Source: Roseomonas sp. HF4 (GTDB lineage: Bacteria > Pseudomonadota > Alphaproteobacteria > Acetobacterales > Acetobacteraceae). Taken from it: 64,000 nt of DNA. Positions 35,905-43,982 of this stretch are shown piece after piece. Position numbers and translations under genes: made by a program. The first letter of the stretch is position 1; each line of letters begins with the position of its first letter. The stretch is from positions 30,226 through 94,225 of the forward strand of contig NZ_STGD01000018.1 of the NCBI RefSeq assembly GCF_005222755.1, written 5' to 3'. The notes below the pieces were generated by a model, which ran no database searches, was not told where the DNA came from, and saw only the letters and a list, made by a program, of their open reading frames with translations.

Positions 35905-36627
35905 ATGACGACCCACCGCCGCTTCCTGCTGCTCGGCGCCGCCGGCCTTGCCGCCGCCGCCGCCCTGCCGCGCCGGCCTGCCTACGCCCAGGCGCCGGCC
36001 GGGCCGTTCAGCCTGCCGCCGCTGCCGTATGCGCCAGGCGCGAACGAACGCGCCATCGACGCCATGACCATGGAGATCCACCACGCCCGCCACCATGGCG
36101 GCCAGGTGGCGGGGCTCAACGCCGCCGTGCGCGAGCATACGGCGCTCGCGCAGATGCAGCTCGACGACCTGCTGCTGCGCCTCTCGCAGGTGCCCGACGC
36201 CGTGCGCACCGCCATCCGCAACAATGGCGGCGGCCACGCGAACCATTCCATGTTCTGGGAGATCATGGGCGGGCCGGGCGGCGAGCCGACCGGTGACCTC
36301 AAGGCCGCGATCGACCGCGACCTCGGCGGCATGGAGAAGTTCCGCACCGACTTCAACACGGCCGGGGCGCGGGTCTTCGGCTCGGGCTGGGTCTTCGTAA
36401 GCGTCACGCCGGCCGGCAACCTCGCCATCACCACCAAGCCCGGCCAGGACACGCCGCTGATGGATGGCGGGCGCGTGCTGATGGGCAACGACGTCTGGGA
36501 ACACGCCTACTACCTGCGCTACCAGAACCGCCGCGCCGACTACCTGGCGGCGTGGTGGAACGTCCTGAACTGGGAGAAGATCGCCGCGCGCTACGAGGCG
36601 GCGCGGACCGGCACGCTGCGGATCTGA
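35905..36627 (+). CDS. Exported Fe/Mn-type superoxide dismutase with altered gateway position
   Basis: 240 aa with a Tat-like leader (HRRFLLLGAAG, cleavage near AYAQA, about residue 30), so the enzyme is probably periplasmic. Metal ligands are all present: His59, His114 in GGGHANHSMFW, Asp196 and His200 in GNDVWEHAYY. GGGHANH and Gln181 in KPGQDTPL point to the Mn or cambialistic type. The canonical second-sphere Tyr of HHxxYV (Tyr34 in E. coli) is Gln67 here, in ARHHGGQV, which is unusual. Ribosome site AAAGGGGAGT precedes the ATG. Expected reaction: superoxide to oxygen and peroxide. Confidence 0.93.
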   Translation: MTTHRRFLLLGAAGLAAAAALPRRPAYAQAPAGPFSLPPLPYAPGANERAIDAMTMEIHHARHHGGQVAGLNAAVREHTALAQMQLDDLLLRLSQVPDAVRTAIRNNGGGHANHSMFWEIMGGPGGEPTGDLKAAIDRDLGGMEKFRTDFNTAGARVFGSGWVFVSVTPAGNLAITTKPGQDTPLMDGGRVLMGNDVWEHAYYLRYQNRRADYLAAWWNVLNWEKIAARYEAARTGTLRI

Positions 36628-36714
36628 CCCGAAGGTCGGGGCGCGGGTCCCGCCTCGCCCGCGCCCCTGCGCGCCACTGCCGGCCGCTGCCCGATCCGGC
36701 TGGCGGGAGGGCCG

Positions 36715-37215
36715 TCAGCCCAGCATCCAGCCGCGGCCGAACTCCAACCAGTCCCGGCTCAGCGCGTCCCAGTCGAAGGAGATGGGCGACGCGATCGCGA
36801 TCTCCTCCGGCAGGCCGGCGGGCTCGGGTGCGGGCAGGCCGGCGGGCGCCGCCGGGTCGGGCTCCGGCCCCGGCGGCGGCAGGGCGGCGAGCGCCGCCTC
36901 GAACAGCGCGGCATCGGCGGCTGTGGCGGCATCGAGGCCGAGCTGTGCCGCCACTTCCTGGCGCAGCGCCGCGTCGGGGCCGGGCGGCGGGCCGGCCAAG
37001 GCAGCGAAGATGGCGTCGAGCGCGACGGCGGTGGGGAAGGCGTCCTTCGGCACCAGGGCGACGGGCGGCGCGGCGTCGGCGGGCGGGGCCGGCGACTCGG
37101 CCGTCGGCGCGCCGTCGAACAGCACCTCCTCGGGCAGCACAACGTCGTCCAGCAGGAACAGGGCGGGCAGGGACAGGAGCATGGCGCGTCTCGACGGATC
37201 GGGAGGGCGCGGCAT
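36715..37215 (-). CDS. Hypothetical Pro/Ala-rich protein
   Basis: 166 aa. The frame has strong G/C preference at third positions, which supports real coding, and AGGCGGCAGG stands before the start. An N-terminal hydrophobic stretch ([13 protein letters not shown], about 12-24) could be a short membrane anchor or signal. The remainder is acidic and rich in Pro and Ala, with no cysteine and no known domain. The C terminus has three tryptophans (near [17 protein letters not shown]). I do not recognise it. It lies alone between sod and gshB. Confidence 0.55.
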   Translation of the reverse strand: MPRPPDPSRRAMLLSLPALFLLDDVVLPEEVLFDGAPTAESPAPPADAAPPVALVPKDAFPTAVALDAIFAALAGPPPGPDAALRQEVAAQLGLDAATAADAALFEAALAALPPPGPEPDPAAPAGLPAPEPAGLPEEIAIASPISFDWDALSRDWLEFGRGWMLG

Positions 37216-37413
37216 CCTGCCGCCTCGGCCCCGGGGGGCCTTAAGGATGTCGAAACCTATGCCACATCCGGGTCAGCACTTAACCAGAAATCGCAACGCA
37301 TTAATTCAAAACAACCCTGGGTGGTAAAGGCTCCCCCCCTGGCAGAACCAGGCGCCAGATGGCACGAGAGAGCCAAGCGGTCCGCCCCGGACCAGGTTCA
37401 GGGATTCCAGCCC
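37216..37413. other. AT-richer intergenic region before gshB
   Basis: 198 bp between the divergent hypothetical gene and gshB. Bases about 37248-37316 are clearly less GC-rich than surroundings. They include TTAACC and TAATTC about 16 bp apart on the plus strand, a weak promoter candidate for gshB. No coding or RNA gene is seen. An in-frame GTG at 37321 could extend GshB by 31 residues, but those residues are not GshB-like. Confidence 0.4.
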
Positions 37414-38367
37414 ATGCCCCGCAGCCTCCGCGTCGCGGTCCAGATGGACCCGATCGAGACGATCAACATCGATGCCGACAGCACCTTCGCGCTGATGCTG
37501 GAAGCGCAGGCGCGCGGCCATGCGCTCTGGCACTACCACGTGCGGGACCTGGCGCTGCGCGGCGGGCGCGTCACCGCCTGGGCGCGGCCGGTCGAGGTGC
37601 GCCGCGCGCACGGCAACCACTTCACCTTCGGGGCTGAGGAGGAACTCGACCTCGGCTCAGGCGCCGATGTCGTGCTGATGCGCCAGGACCCGCCCTTCGA
37701 CATGGGCTACATCACGGCGACCCACATCCTCGAGCACATCCACCCGAAGACGCTGGTGGTGAACGACCCGGCCAGCGTGCGCAACGCGCCGGAGAAGCTG
37801 TTCGTCACGCATTTCCCCGACCTCATGCCGGTCACGATGGTCACCGCCGACCGCAGGCGCATCGCCGATTTCAGGCGCGAGCACGGCGACATCATCATCA
37901 AACCGCTGTTCGGCAACGGCGGCGCCGGCGTCTTCCACCTGCGCCCGGACGATCCGAACATGAACGCGCTCGTCGAGATGTTCACCGAACGGTCGCGCGA
38001 GCCGCTGGTCATCCAGAAATACGTCCCCGCCGTGCGGGAAGGCGACAAGCGCATCATCCTGGTGGACGGCGTCGCGATGGGCGCCATCAACCGCGTGCCG
38101 GCGGCCGGCGAGGCGCGGTCCAACATGCATGTCGGCGGCAAGGCGGTGCAGACGACCATGACCGAGCGCGAGCGCGAGATCTGCGCGGCCATCGGGCCGG
38201 AACTGAAGGCACGCGGCATGATCTTCGTCGGCATCGACGTGATCGGCGGCTACCTGACGGAGATCAACGTCACCAGCCCGACTGGCCTGCAGGAGATCGC
38301 GCGCTTCGACGGCGTCTACCTCGAACGCGCGATCTGGGATGCGATCGAGGGGAAGGTCGGCGCGTAG
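37414..38367 (+). CDS. gshB: Glutathione synthetase
   Basis: 317 aa from ATG 37414, chosen because [19 protein letters not shown] is the conserved GshB N terminus. ATP-grasp enzyme joining gamma-glutamylcysteine and glycine. Further marks: [19 protein letters not shown] (about 85-103), [27 protein letters not shown] (ATP-binding loop) and [19 protein letters not shown] (metal and substrate-binding acids and Asn). Full-length, monocistronic. The gshA gene is not in the window. Converges with grpE across the inverted hairpin repeat. Confidence 0.97.
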   Translation: MPRSLRVAVQMDPIETINIDADSTFALMLEAQARGHALWHYHVRDLALRGGRVTAWARPVEVRRAHGNHFTFGAEEELDLGSGADVVLMRQDPPFDMGYITATHILEHIHPKTLVVNDPASVRNAPEKLFVTHFPDLMPVTMVTADRRRIADFRREHGDIIIKPLFGNGGAGVFHLRPDDPNMNALVEMFTERSREPLVIQKYVPAVREGDKRIILVDGVAMGAINRVPAAGEARSNMHVGGKAVQTTMTEREREICAAIGPELKARGMIFVGIDVIGGYLTEINVTSPTGLQEIARFDGVYLERAIWDAIEGKVGA

Positions 38368-38382
38368 CGTTGCGTGACGGGC

Positions 38383-38513
38383 GGGGGGAGAAGGGACTTT
38401 CTCCCCCCAACCCCCCCCCTCAACCTTCTCTGGGACTTGGCGCCGCACCTTTCAGGACCGGCGCCAAGTCCCAGAGAAGGGAGGGGGGCTCGGGGGAGGT
38501 TCTCCTCCCCCGA
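38383..38513. repeat. Inverted pair of GC-rich hairpin repeats (copies A1 and A2)
   Basis: Two copies of one repeat in opposite orientation. The cores are a perfect 22-nt inverted repeat, 38424-38445 and 38459-38480, around a 13-nt loop; each core holds GGCGCCAAGTCCCAGAGAAG or its complement. Each copy ends in its own perfect 10-bp hairpin: GGGGGGAGAA (38383-38392) with TTCTCCCCCC (38399-38408), and TCGGGGGAGG (38490-38499) with CCTCCCCCGA (38504-38513). It lies between the convergent 3' ends of gshB and grpE, so a bidirectional terminator role is plausible. Diverged copies occur at 31270 and 47430-47880. Confidence 0.85.
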
Positions 38514-38518
38514 CCTGA

Positions 38519-39097
38519 TCAGCCCGCGGCGGGCCGCCCCGCTACCACGACCATCGCCGGCTTCAGCAGCCGCCCGTTCAGCGTCCAGGCGCGCGTCCAG
38601 CAGGCGACGACCGTGCCCGGCGCGACGCCCTCGGGTGCCGGTTGCTCGGCCATGGCCTGGTGCAGGTCGGGGTCGAAGGGCTTGCCCGTCGGGGTGTCCG
38701 CGCGCACGCCGTTGCGCTCCAGGATGCCGAGGAAGGAGCGTTCGACGCCTTCGATCCCGTCGCGGATCTTCTGCAGCACGTCGGGCTCGCCCTCCTGCTT
38801 CGACGGCAGGGCCTCGATGCCGCGGCGGAGGTTCTCGGCCGCCTCGACCACGTCCTGCGCGAATTTCTGGGTGGCGTAGGCGCGTGCCTCCTGCACCTCC
38901 CGCGTCGTGCGGGTGCGCAGGTTCTGCATCTCCGCCTCGGCGCGCAGCCACTTGTCCTTGAAGGACGCGGCCTCGGCCTCGAGGGCAGCGATGCGTTCCT
39001 CGGGCGTCGGCTCGGGCGCCGGCGCGGCGGCGGCCTCGGTGTCGGCGGGCGTCTCGGGGGCGGCGCCCTCGGGTGGGGTGTCCTGCTTCTCGCTCAT
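38519..39097 (-). CDS. grpE: GrpE nucleotide exchange factor for DnaK
   Basis: 192 aa from ATG 39097-39095; the longer open frame adds a non-conserved stretch. An acidic Ala/Pro/Glu-rich N terminus (1-35) is followed by a long coiled coil (about 38-100, with RIAALEAEAASFKDKWLRAE). The C-terminal beta-wing domain has PFDPDLHQAM and TLNGRLLKPAMVVVA, the GrpE signature. It releases ADP from DnaK in the heat-shock folding cycle. dnaK is not in the window. A heat-shock promoter is expected, but I could not identify one with confidence. Confidence 0.96.
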   Translation of the reverse strand: MSEKQDTPPEGAAPETPADTEAAAAPAPEPTPEERIAALEAEAASFKDKWLRAEAEMQNLRTRTTREVQEARAYATQKFAQDVVEAAENLRRGIEALPSKQEGEPDVLQKIRDGIEGVERSFLGILERNGVRADTPTGKPFDPDLHQAMAEQPAPEGVAPGTVVACWTRAWTLNGRLLKPAMVVVAGRPAAG

Positions 39098-39253
39098 CTC
39101 TCGGGATCGCGTCTCATGTCGCGTGGGGCGGCCGGGGGGCCGCGCGGTGGGTTTCACCTAGAGCAATCCGTGCCCGGTGGGAAGCACAGGCGGCCGGGCA
39201 CCCTTTGGCAAAGTGTTGATTCTAGAACGGTTTACCCAAGACCCGAGCGGGAC

Positions 39254-40003
39254 TCAGCCGCCACCGGCCGCCAGCAGCCGTGCGAGCGCGGGGGAAAGCC
39301 CGGCCTGCGGCGCCTGCACGATGTGCGGCCCGGCCGCTCCCTGCGGCGCGAGTGCCGCGGCCAGCGCGCAGTCGAGACTGTCCAGCACCGGCACCGCCAC
39401 GCGCGGCGCCAGGCGCGGCGCGATCCCGGCCAGCCCCGCGCCGCCCAGCACCACCACGCCGGCGCCCGCCGCCGTGGCCTCGTTGGCCGCCTCGGCCAGC
39501 AGCGCGAGCGCGCCGTCAGGGTCGCGCGCGATCATGTCCCCGGTGGGCGCCACGCCGCGCACGAGCACGCGGTCCGGCCCGTGGCCGCGAACCAGGGCGA
39601 AGTCCTGCAGCATCGGCACCCAGGCGGCGCCGCCGGTCAGCAGCGCGATGCGGGGCGCCAGCGCCAGCGCCGCCGCGATCGAGGCCTCCGCCATGCCGAC
39701 CACCGGGATGGGCAGCACCTCGCGCGCCGCCTCGATGCCCGGTTCGCCGAAGCAGGCGATCAGCGCGGCGTCGAAGCCCCGCGGGTTGTCCGGCCCGACC
39801 TGCTCGGCCAGCGCCGCCAGCACGGCATGGCCCGCGACCGCGACGGCGGCACGCGTCGCGATGTAGCGGGCGCCGAAGGGCGCGGTGGCCGGCACCACCT
39901 CGGCCCGCGGCAGGCCGAGGCGCGGGATCGCCTCTGCCGCCCGGGCGGCGAGCAGGTCCGTGATGGCGGAATCGGTATTGCCGTTCAGCAGGAGAATGCG
40001 CAT
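39254..40003 (-). CDS. Asp/Glu/hydantoin racemase-family protein lacking the second catalytic Cys
   Basis: 249 aa. The N terminus MRILLLNGNTDSAITDLLA matches hydantoin-racemase-like members of the Asp/Glu racemase family, and the first catalytic Cys is present (Cys84 in LIACFGEPG). The second Cys of the usual LGCAGM motif is replaced: the segment reads VVVLGGAGLAGI, with Gly188 at that position. Two-cysteine racemisation would therefore be blocked. It may act as a decarboxylase or isomerase like the related arylmalonate decarboxylase, which also has a single Cys, or be inactive. Upstream of grpE on the same strand, 156 bp apart. Confidence 0.85.
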   Translation of the reverse strand: MRILLLNGNTDSAITDLLAARAAEAIPRLGLPRAEVVPATAPFGARYIATRAAVAVAGHAVLAALAEQVGPDNPRGFDAALIACFGEPGIEAAREVLPIPVVGMAEASIAAALALAPRIALLTGGAAWVPMLQDFALVRGHGPDRVLVRGVAPTGDMIARDPDGALALLAEAANEATAAGAGVVVLGGAGLAGIAPRLAPRVAVPVLDSLDCALAAALAPQGAAGPHIVQAPQAGLSPALARLLAAGGG

Positions 40004-40044
40004 GCGCCCCGATCAGCACGGCGCCGCGCCGGCGGCAATACCGC

Positions 40045-40056
40045 CCCATGCATGGG
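40045..40056. promoter_or_regulatory. 12-bp perfect palindrome in the racemase/SBP divergent region
   Basis: CCCATGCATGGG in the 227 bp between the racemase-like gene and the second dipeptide-type operon, followed at once by GCATATGC. It may be an operator shared by the two divergent units. No regulator is linked. Confidence 0.3.
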
Positions 40057-40230
40057 CATATGCCGACATCCTAGGCAGCGCGCGGGCATTCCGTGCAGGA
40101 TGAAGGCGGGGTCGGGGATGGCATGACCCTTGCTGCCATGGAGCGGGGTCGGCCGCATCGCGGCGGGACAGCCATGGGCGAGGAGACATCCCGCCGGCCC
40201 CGGGGACACCGCCACCGGAGGATCTGGGCC

Positions 40231-41847
40231 ATGGGCCTGCGACGTTACCTGCTCACGGCCTGCCTGGCGGCCCTGCCGCTGATGGCGGCCCAGCCTGCCG
40301 CCGCGCAGGGCACCATCCGCATCGGCATGACCGCGGCCGACATCCCGCTGACCAACGGCCAGCCGGACCAGGGCTTCGAGGGGAACCGCTTCACCGGCAT
40401 CCCGATCTTCGACAGCCTGACGATGTGGGATCTCTCCTCCGCCGAGCGGCCCTCGACGATCCTGCCCGGGCTTGCGACCGAGTGGCGGGTCGACGCCAAC
40501 GACCGCACGCGCTGGATCTTCACCCTGCGCCGCGGCGTGCGCTTCCACGACGGGTCGGAGTTCAACGCCGACGCCGTGGTCTGGAACGTCCGCAAGGTCC
40601 TGGACCGCGAGGCGCCGCATTTCGACCCGCGCCAGGTCGGCGTGACGGCGACGCGCATGCCGACGCTGCGCCGCGCCGAGAAGATCGACGACTACACCGT
40701 CGCGCTCATCACCGCGCAGCCCGACAGCCTGCTGCCGATCAACCTGACCAACCTGTTCATGGCGTCCCCCGCGCAGTGGGACCGGCTGCGCGCCGCGGCA
40801 CCCGACGCGCAGGGCGCGTGGAACGCCTTCGCGCGCGAGCCTTCCGGCACCGGCCCCTTCCGCCTGGCGCGGCTGGTGCCGCGCGAACGCGCCGAGCTCG
40901 TGCGCAACGACGCCTATTGGGGGGAGAAGGCGCGCGCCGAGCGCATCGTGCTGCTGCCGATCCCCGAGGCGAATGCCCGCACGGCTGCGCTGCTGTCGAA
41001 CCAGGTCGACTGGATCGAGGCGCCGGCGCCCGACGCCATCCCGCAGCTTCGCTCGCGCGGGATGACCATCACGTCCAACGCGCAGCCGCATGTCTGGCCG
41101 TGGCAGCCCTGCTTCGCGGAAGGCTCGCCGCTGCGCGACGTGCGGGTGCGCCGCGCCATCAACCTCGCGATCGACCGCGAGGGGCTGCGCACCCTGCTCG
41201 GCGGCATGATGGCGGTGCCCGTCGGCACGGTGCCGCAGGGGCACCCGTGGTGGGGCAACCCGTCCTTCGCCATCCGCACCGACAAGGCCGAGGCGCGGCG
41301 CCTGCTGGCCGAGGCCGGCTACACCGCGCAGCGGCCGCTGACGCTCAAGGTGCAGATTTCGGCCTCGGGCTCGGGGCAGATGCAGCCGCTGCCGATGAAT
41401 GAATACGTGCAGCAGCAGCTGCGCGAGGTCGGCGTGAACGTCGAGTTCGACGTGATCGAGTGGAACGCGCTGTTCACCAACTGGCGCAACGGGTGCCAGC
41501 ACGCCTCGGCGCGCGGGGTGCACGCGATCAACGTCTCCTTCGCCGCCATGGACCCCTTCTTCGCGATGGTGCGCTTCTGGGACAGCCGGATGGCGCCGCC
41601 CGTTTCGAACAACTGGGGCCATTTCAGCGACCCGCGCTTCGACGCCATGATCGCCGAGGCCCGCAACGCCTTCGAGCCGGCGGCGCGCGACGCGGCCCTG
41701 GCGCGGCTGCACGCGGCGGGCGTGGACGAGGCGCTGTTCATCTGGATCGCGCATGACGTGGCGCCGCGGGCGATGTCGCCGCGCGTGCGCGGCTACGTGC
41801 AGCCGCAATCGTGGTTCGTCGACCTGCGGCTGCCGTACATCCAGTGA
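40231..41847 (+). CDS. ABC transporter substrate-binding protein, SBP family 5 (dipeptide/opine type)
   Basis: 538 aa from ATG 40231, with CGGAGGA as ribosome site; the open frame upstream is non-coding. Signal peptide about 1-26 (ends AAAQG). Family 5 features: LATEWRVDANDRTRWIFTLR, VRFHDGSEFNADAVVWNV (about 105-122), PSGTGPFRLARLVPRERAEL and VRVRRAINLAIDREGL. It is the first gene of a three-gene unit with two permeases; a near-perfect hairpin follows its stop. The ligand could be a peptide, opine or similar compound. It differs clearly from the SBP at 19526-21055. Confidence 0.93.
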   Translation: MGLRRYLLTACLAALPLMAAQPAAAQGTIRIGMTAADIPLTNGQPDQGFEGNRFTGIPIFDSLTMWDLSSAERPSTILPGLATEWRVDANDRTRWIFTLRRGVRFHDGSEFNADAVVWNVRKVLDREAPHFDPRQVGVTATRMPTLRRAEKIDDYTVALITAQPDSLLPINLTNLFMASPAQWDRLRAAAPDAQGAWNAFAREPSGTGPFRLARLVPRERAELVRNDAYWGEKARAERIVLLPIPEANARTAALLSNQVDWIEAPAPDAIPQLRSRGMTITSNAQPHVWPWQPCFAEGSPLRDVRVRRAINLAIDREGLRTLLGGMMAVPVGTVPQGHPWWGNPSFAIRTDKAEARRLLAEAGYTAQRPLTLKVQISASGSGQMQPLPMNEYVQQQLREVGVNVEFDVIEWNALFTNWRNGCQHASARGVHAINVSFAAMDPFFAMVRFWDSRMAPPVSNNWGHFSDPRFDAMIAEARNAFEPAARDAALARLHAAGVDEALFIWIAHDVAPRAMSPRVRGYVQPQSWFVDLRLPYIQ

Positions 41848-41853
41848 CCCGTT

Positions 41854-41900
41854 CCCCGCGACGCTTTCGCCGTGCTGCGCTTCGCGAAGCCGTCGCGGGG
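41854..41900 (+). other. Intercistronic hairpin between SBP and permease genes
   Basis: Bases 41854-41870 and 41884-41900 pair at 15 of 17 positions around a 13-base loop, just after the SBP stop codon. A hairpin here could protect the SBP messenger from 3' decay or attenuate permease expression, giving the usual excess of binding protein. No T-tract follows. Confidence 0.55.
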
Positions 41901-41975
41901 ATCCCGATGGGCCCCGGTCCCGTGCCGTCGCGGCCGGGTTCCGGCGGCGTGCCGAGAGAATGAGAGGATGAGCGG

Positions 41976-42929
41976 ATGTTCTTCTACCTGATCAGGCGCA
42001 TCCTCTACGCCATCCCGATCGCGCTCGCGGTCGGGCTGTTCTGCTTCATGCTGGTGCAGATCGCGCCGGGCGACCCGATCAACGCCATCGTGCCGGCCGA
42101 TGCGCCGGGCGACGTGGTGGAACAGGTCCGGCGCGACTATGGCCTCGACAAGCCGCTGCCCGTGCAGTTCGGCATCTGGCTGGCCAAGGTGGTGCAGGGC
42201 GACCTCGGCCGCTCGCTCGCCACGGGGCGCACGGTCTGGTCGGACCTGTCGGGCGCCATCTCGAACACGCTGCTGCTGGCGAGCGTCGCCTCGATCCTCG
42301 GCTTCGTGCTGGGCTGCGTGCTGGGCGGGCTCGCGGGGACCTTCCGCGGGTCGCTGATCGACCGCGTCGCGGTGGGCATCGCGGTCGCGGGCGTATCGGT
42401 GCCGCACTACTGGCTCGGCATGGTCATGGTCGTGCTGTTCTCGGTGCAGCTGAACTGGCTGCCGGCGATGGGGGCTGGCCCCGGGGGCTCCGCCGACTGG
42501 GTCTGGAACTGGGAACACATGCAGCACCTGGTGCTGCCCGCGGTCACGCTCGCCGTCATTCCCATGGGCATCGTGACGCGCACGGTGCGCGGCATCATCG
42601 CCGAGATCATGAACCAGGAATTCGTCACCGCGCTGCGCGGCAAGGGCCTGACCCGCGCCGGCATCTTCATCCACGTGGTCAAGAACGCTGCGCCGAATGC
42701 GCTGGCCGTGATCGGGCTGCAGCTCGGCTATCTGATGGGCGGCTCGATCCTGGTCGAGACGGTGTTCTCCTGGCCCGGCACCGGGCTGCTGCTGAACAAC
42801 GCGATCTTCCAGCGCGACCTGCCGGTGCTGCAGGGCACCATCCTGGTGCTGGCGATGTTCTTCGTGGGCCTCAACCTGCTGGTGGACCTGGTGCAGACCG
42901 CGCTCGATCCCCGCATCAAGCGCGCGTGA
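41976..42929 (+). CDS. ABC transporter permease, DppB/GsiC type
   Basis: 317 aa, ATG 41976, with AGAGGA upstream. Opens with MFFYLIRRILYAIPIALAVG and then QIAPGDPINAIV, the DppB-type first loop. RRDYGLDKPLPVQFGIWL and GDLGRSL follow. The EAA loop is ALRGKGLTRAGIFIHVVKNA, and VETVFSWPGTGLLLNNAI is family-diagnostic. Six membrane helices are expected. It forms the channel with the next permease. The operon lacks its own ATPases. Confidence 0.94.
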   Translation: MFFYLIRRILYAIPIALAVGLFCFMLVQIAPGDPINAIVPADAPGDVVEQVRRDYGLDKPLPVQFGIWLAKVVQGDLGRSLATGRTVWSDLSGAISNTLLLASVASILGFVLGCVLGGLAGTFRGSLIDRVAVGIAVAGVSVPHYWLGMVMVVLFSVQLNWLPAMGAGPGGSADWVWNWEHMQHLVLPAVTLAVIPMGIVTRTVRGIIAEIMNQEFVTALRGKGLTRAGIFIHVVKNAAPNALAVIGLQLGYLMGGSILVETVFSWPGTGLLLNNAIFQRDLPVLQGTILVLAMFFVGLNLLVDLVQTALDPRIKRA

Positions 42930-42944
42930 GAGGGGAATGAGCCG

Positions 42945-43856
42945 ATGAGCACCGCCACCCCCCGCAGCGCCGCCGAGGCCGAGCTCGCCATCCAGGCGAA
43001 GCAGGCCGTCGCGAAGTCCCAGGGCTACTGGGCCGGCGTCTGGAAGCGCCTGCGCCGTGACCCGCTGACCATCGCCTGCGCCCTGGTGCTGCTGGTGATG
43101 TTCCTCGTGATCCTGTTCGCGCCGCTGGTCGCGCCGCACGACCCCTACCAGGGCTCGATGCTGCGCCGACTGCGCCCGATCGGCACGCCGAACTACCCGC
43201 TCGGCACCGACGAGCTCGGCCGCGACATGCTGACCCGCCTGATCCATGGGGGGCGGCTGTCCTGGTTCATGGGGATCGTGCCGGTCTTCCTCGCCTTCGT
43301 GATCGGCACCGCGCTCGGCGTGCTGGCGGGCTTCAACGGCGGCAAGACGAACATGGCGATCATGCGCGTGACGGACGTGTTCTACGCCTTCCCGTCCGTG
43401 CTGCTGGCGGTCGCGATCTCGGGCGCGCTCGGCGCGGGCATCACCAATGCCATCCTGGCGCTGACGCTGGTCTTCATCCCGCCGATCATCCGCGTCGCGG
43501 AAAGCGTGACGACGGGCGTACGCAACCTCGACTTCGTGGACGCGGCGCGGGCGTCGGGCGCCTCCGCCTTCACCATCGTCCGGGTGCATGTGCTGGGCAA
43601 CGTGCTGGGGCCGATCTTCGTCTATGCGACGTCGCTCATTTCCGTCTGCATGATCCTGGCGAGCGGGCTGTCCTTCCTCGGCCTCGGCACCAAGCCGCCT
43701 GAGCCCGAATGGGGGCTGATGCTGAACACGCTGCGCACCGCGATCTACGTGCAGCCGTGGGTGGCCGTTCTGCCGGGCGTCTGCATCTTCGTGACCAGCA
43801 TCTGCTTCAACCTGCTGTCGGATGGGCTGCGCCAGGCGATGGACGTGAAGGGCTGA
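42945..43856 (+). CDS. ABC transporter permease, DppC type
   Basis: 303 aa, ATG 42945, 15 bp after the DppB-type gene, with GAGGGGA upstream. A cytosolic N-terminal tail (about 1-35) precedes the first helix and the LVAPHDPYQGS motif. LGTDELGRDMLTRLIHGGRL is the DppC signature, the EAA loop is AARASGASAFTIVRVHVLGN, and GLSFLGLGTKPPEPEWG occurs near residue 245. Last gene of the unit: the next gene lies on the other strand. ATP-binding subunits must come from elsewhere. Confidence 0.94.
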   Translation: MSTATPRSAAEAELAIQAKQAVAKSQGYWAGVWKRLRRDPLTIACALVLLVMFLVILFAPLVAPHDPYQGSMLRRLRPIGTPNYPLGTDELGRDMLTRLIHGGRLSWFMGIVPVFLAFVIGTALGVLAGFNGGKTNMAIMRVTDVFYAFPSVLLAVAISGALGAGITNAILALTLVFIPPIIRVAESVTTGVRNLDFVDAARASGASAFTIVRVHVLGNVLGPIFVYATSLISVCMILASGLSFLGLGTKPPEPEWGLMLNTLRTAIYVQPWVAVLPGVCIFVTSICFNLLSDGLRQAMDVKG

Positions 43857-43888
43857 AAGCCCTTGGCATACATCGTTCATTTGCCTGG

Positions 43889-43904
43889 CACGCCTGTCGG
43901 CGTG
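43889..43904 (+). terminator. Weak hairpin after the second dipeptide-type operon
   Basis: CACGCC, loop TGTC, GGCGTG: a perfect 6-bp stem 33 bp after the permease stop and before the convergent lipoprotein gene. No T-tract on either strand, so it is only a possible terminator. Confidence 0.3.
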
Positions 43905-43982
43905 ACGGCGGTAAAGGGCTGGACGGAGGATTCCGGAAACTGAGTTTGCCGGTGGGGAGTCGAGGGCGGACGGCGCCCCGTC

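Noticed and set aside
36552..37327. Two plus-strand open frames over the Pro/Ala-rich hypothetical gene
   Set aside because: Their composition (Arg-rich or Ser/Gly-rich) is shadow-like; third-position G/C preference favours the minus-strand frame.
39160..39253. Heat-shock promoter or CIRCE element before grpE
   Set aside because: No CIRCE inverted repeat, and sigma-32-like boxes did not match in sequence and spacing; only short palindromes (CTTTGGCAAAG, ATTCTAGAAC) are present.
41793..43880. 695-residue minus-strand open frame opposite two permease genes
   Set aside because: His/Gln/Arg/Asp-rich antisense product; both permeases on the plus strand are complete and convincing.
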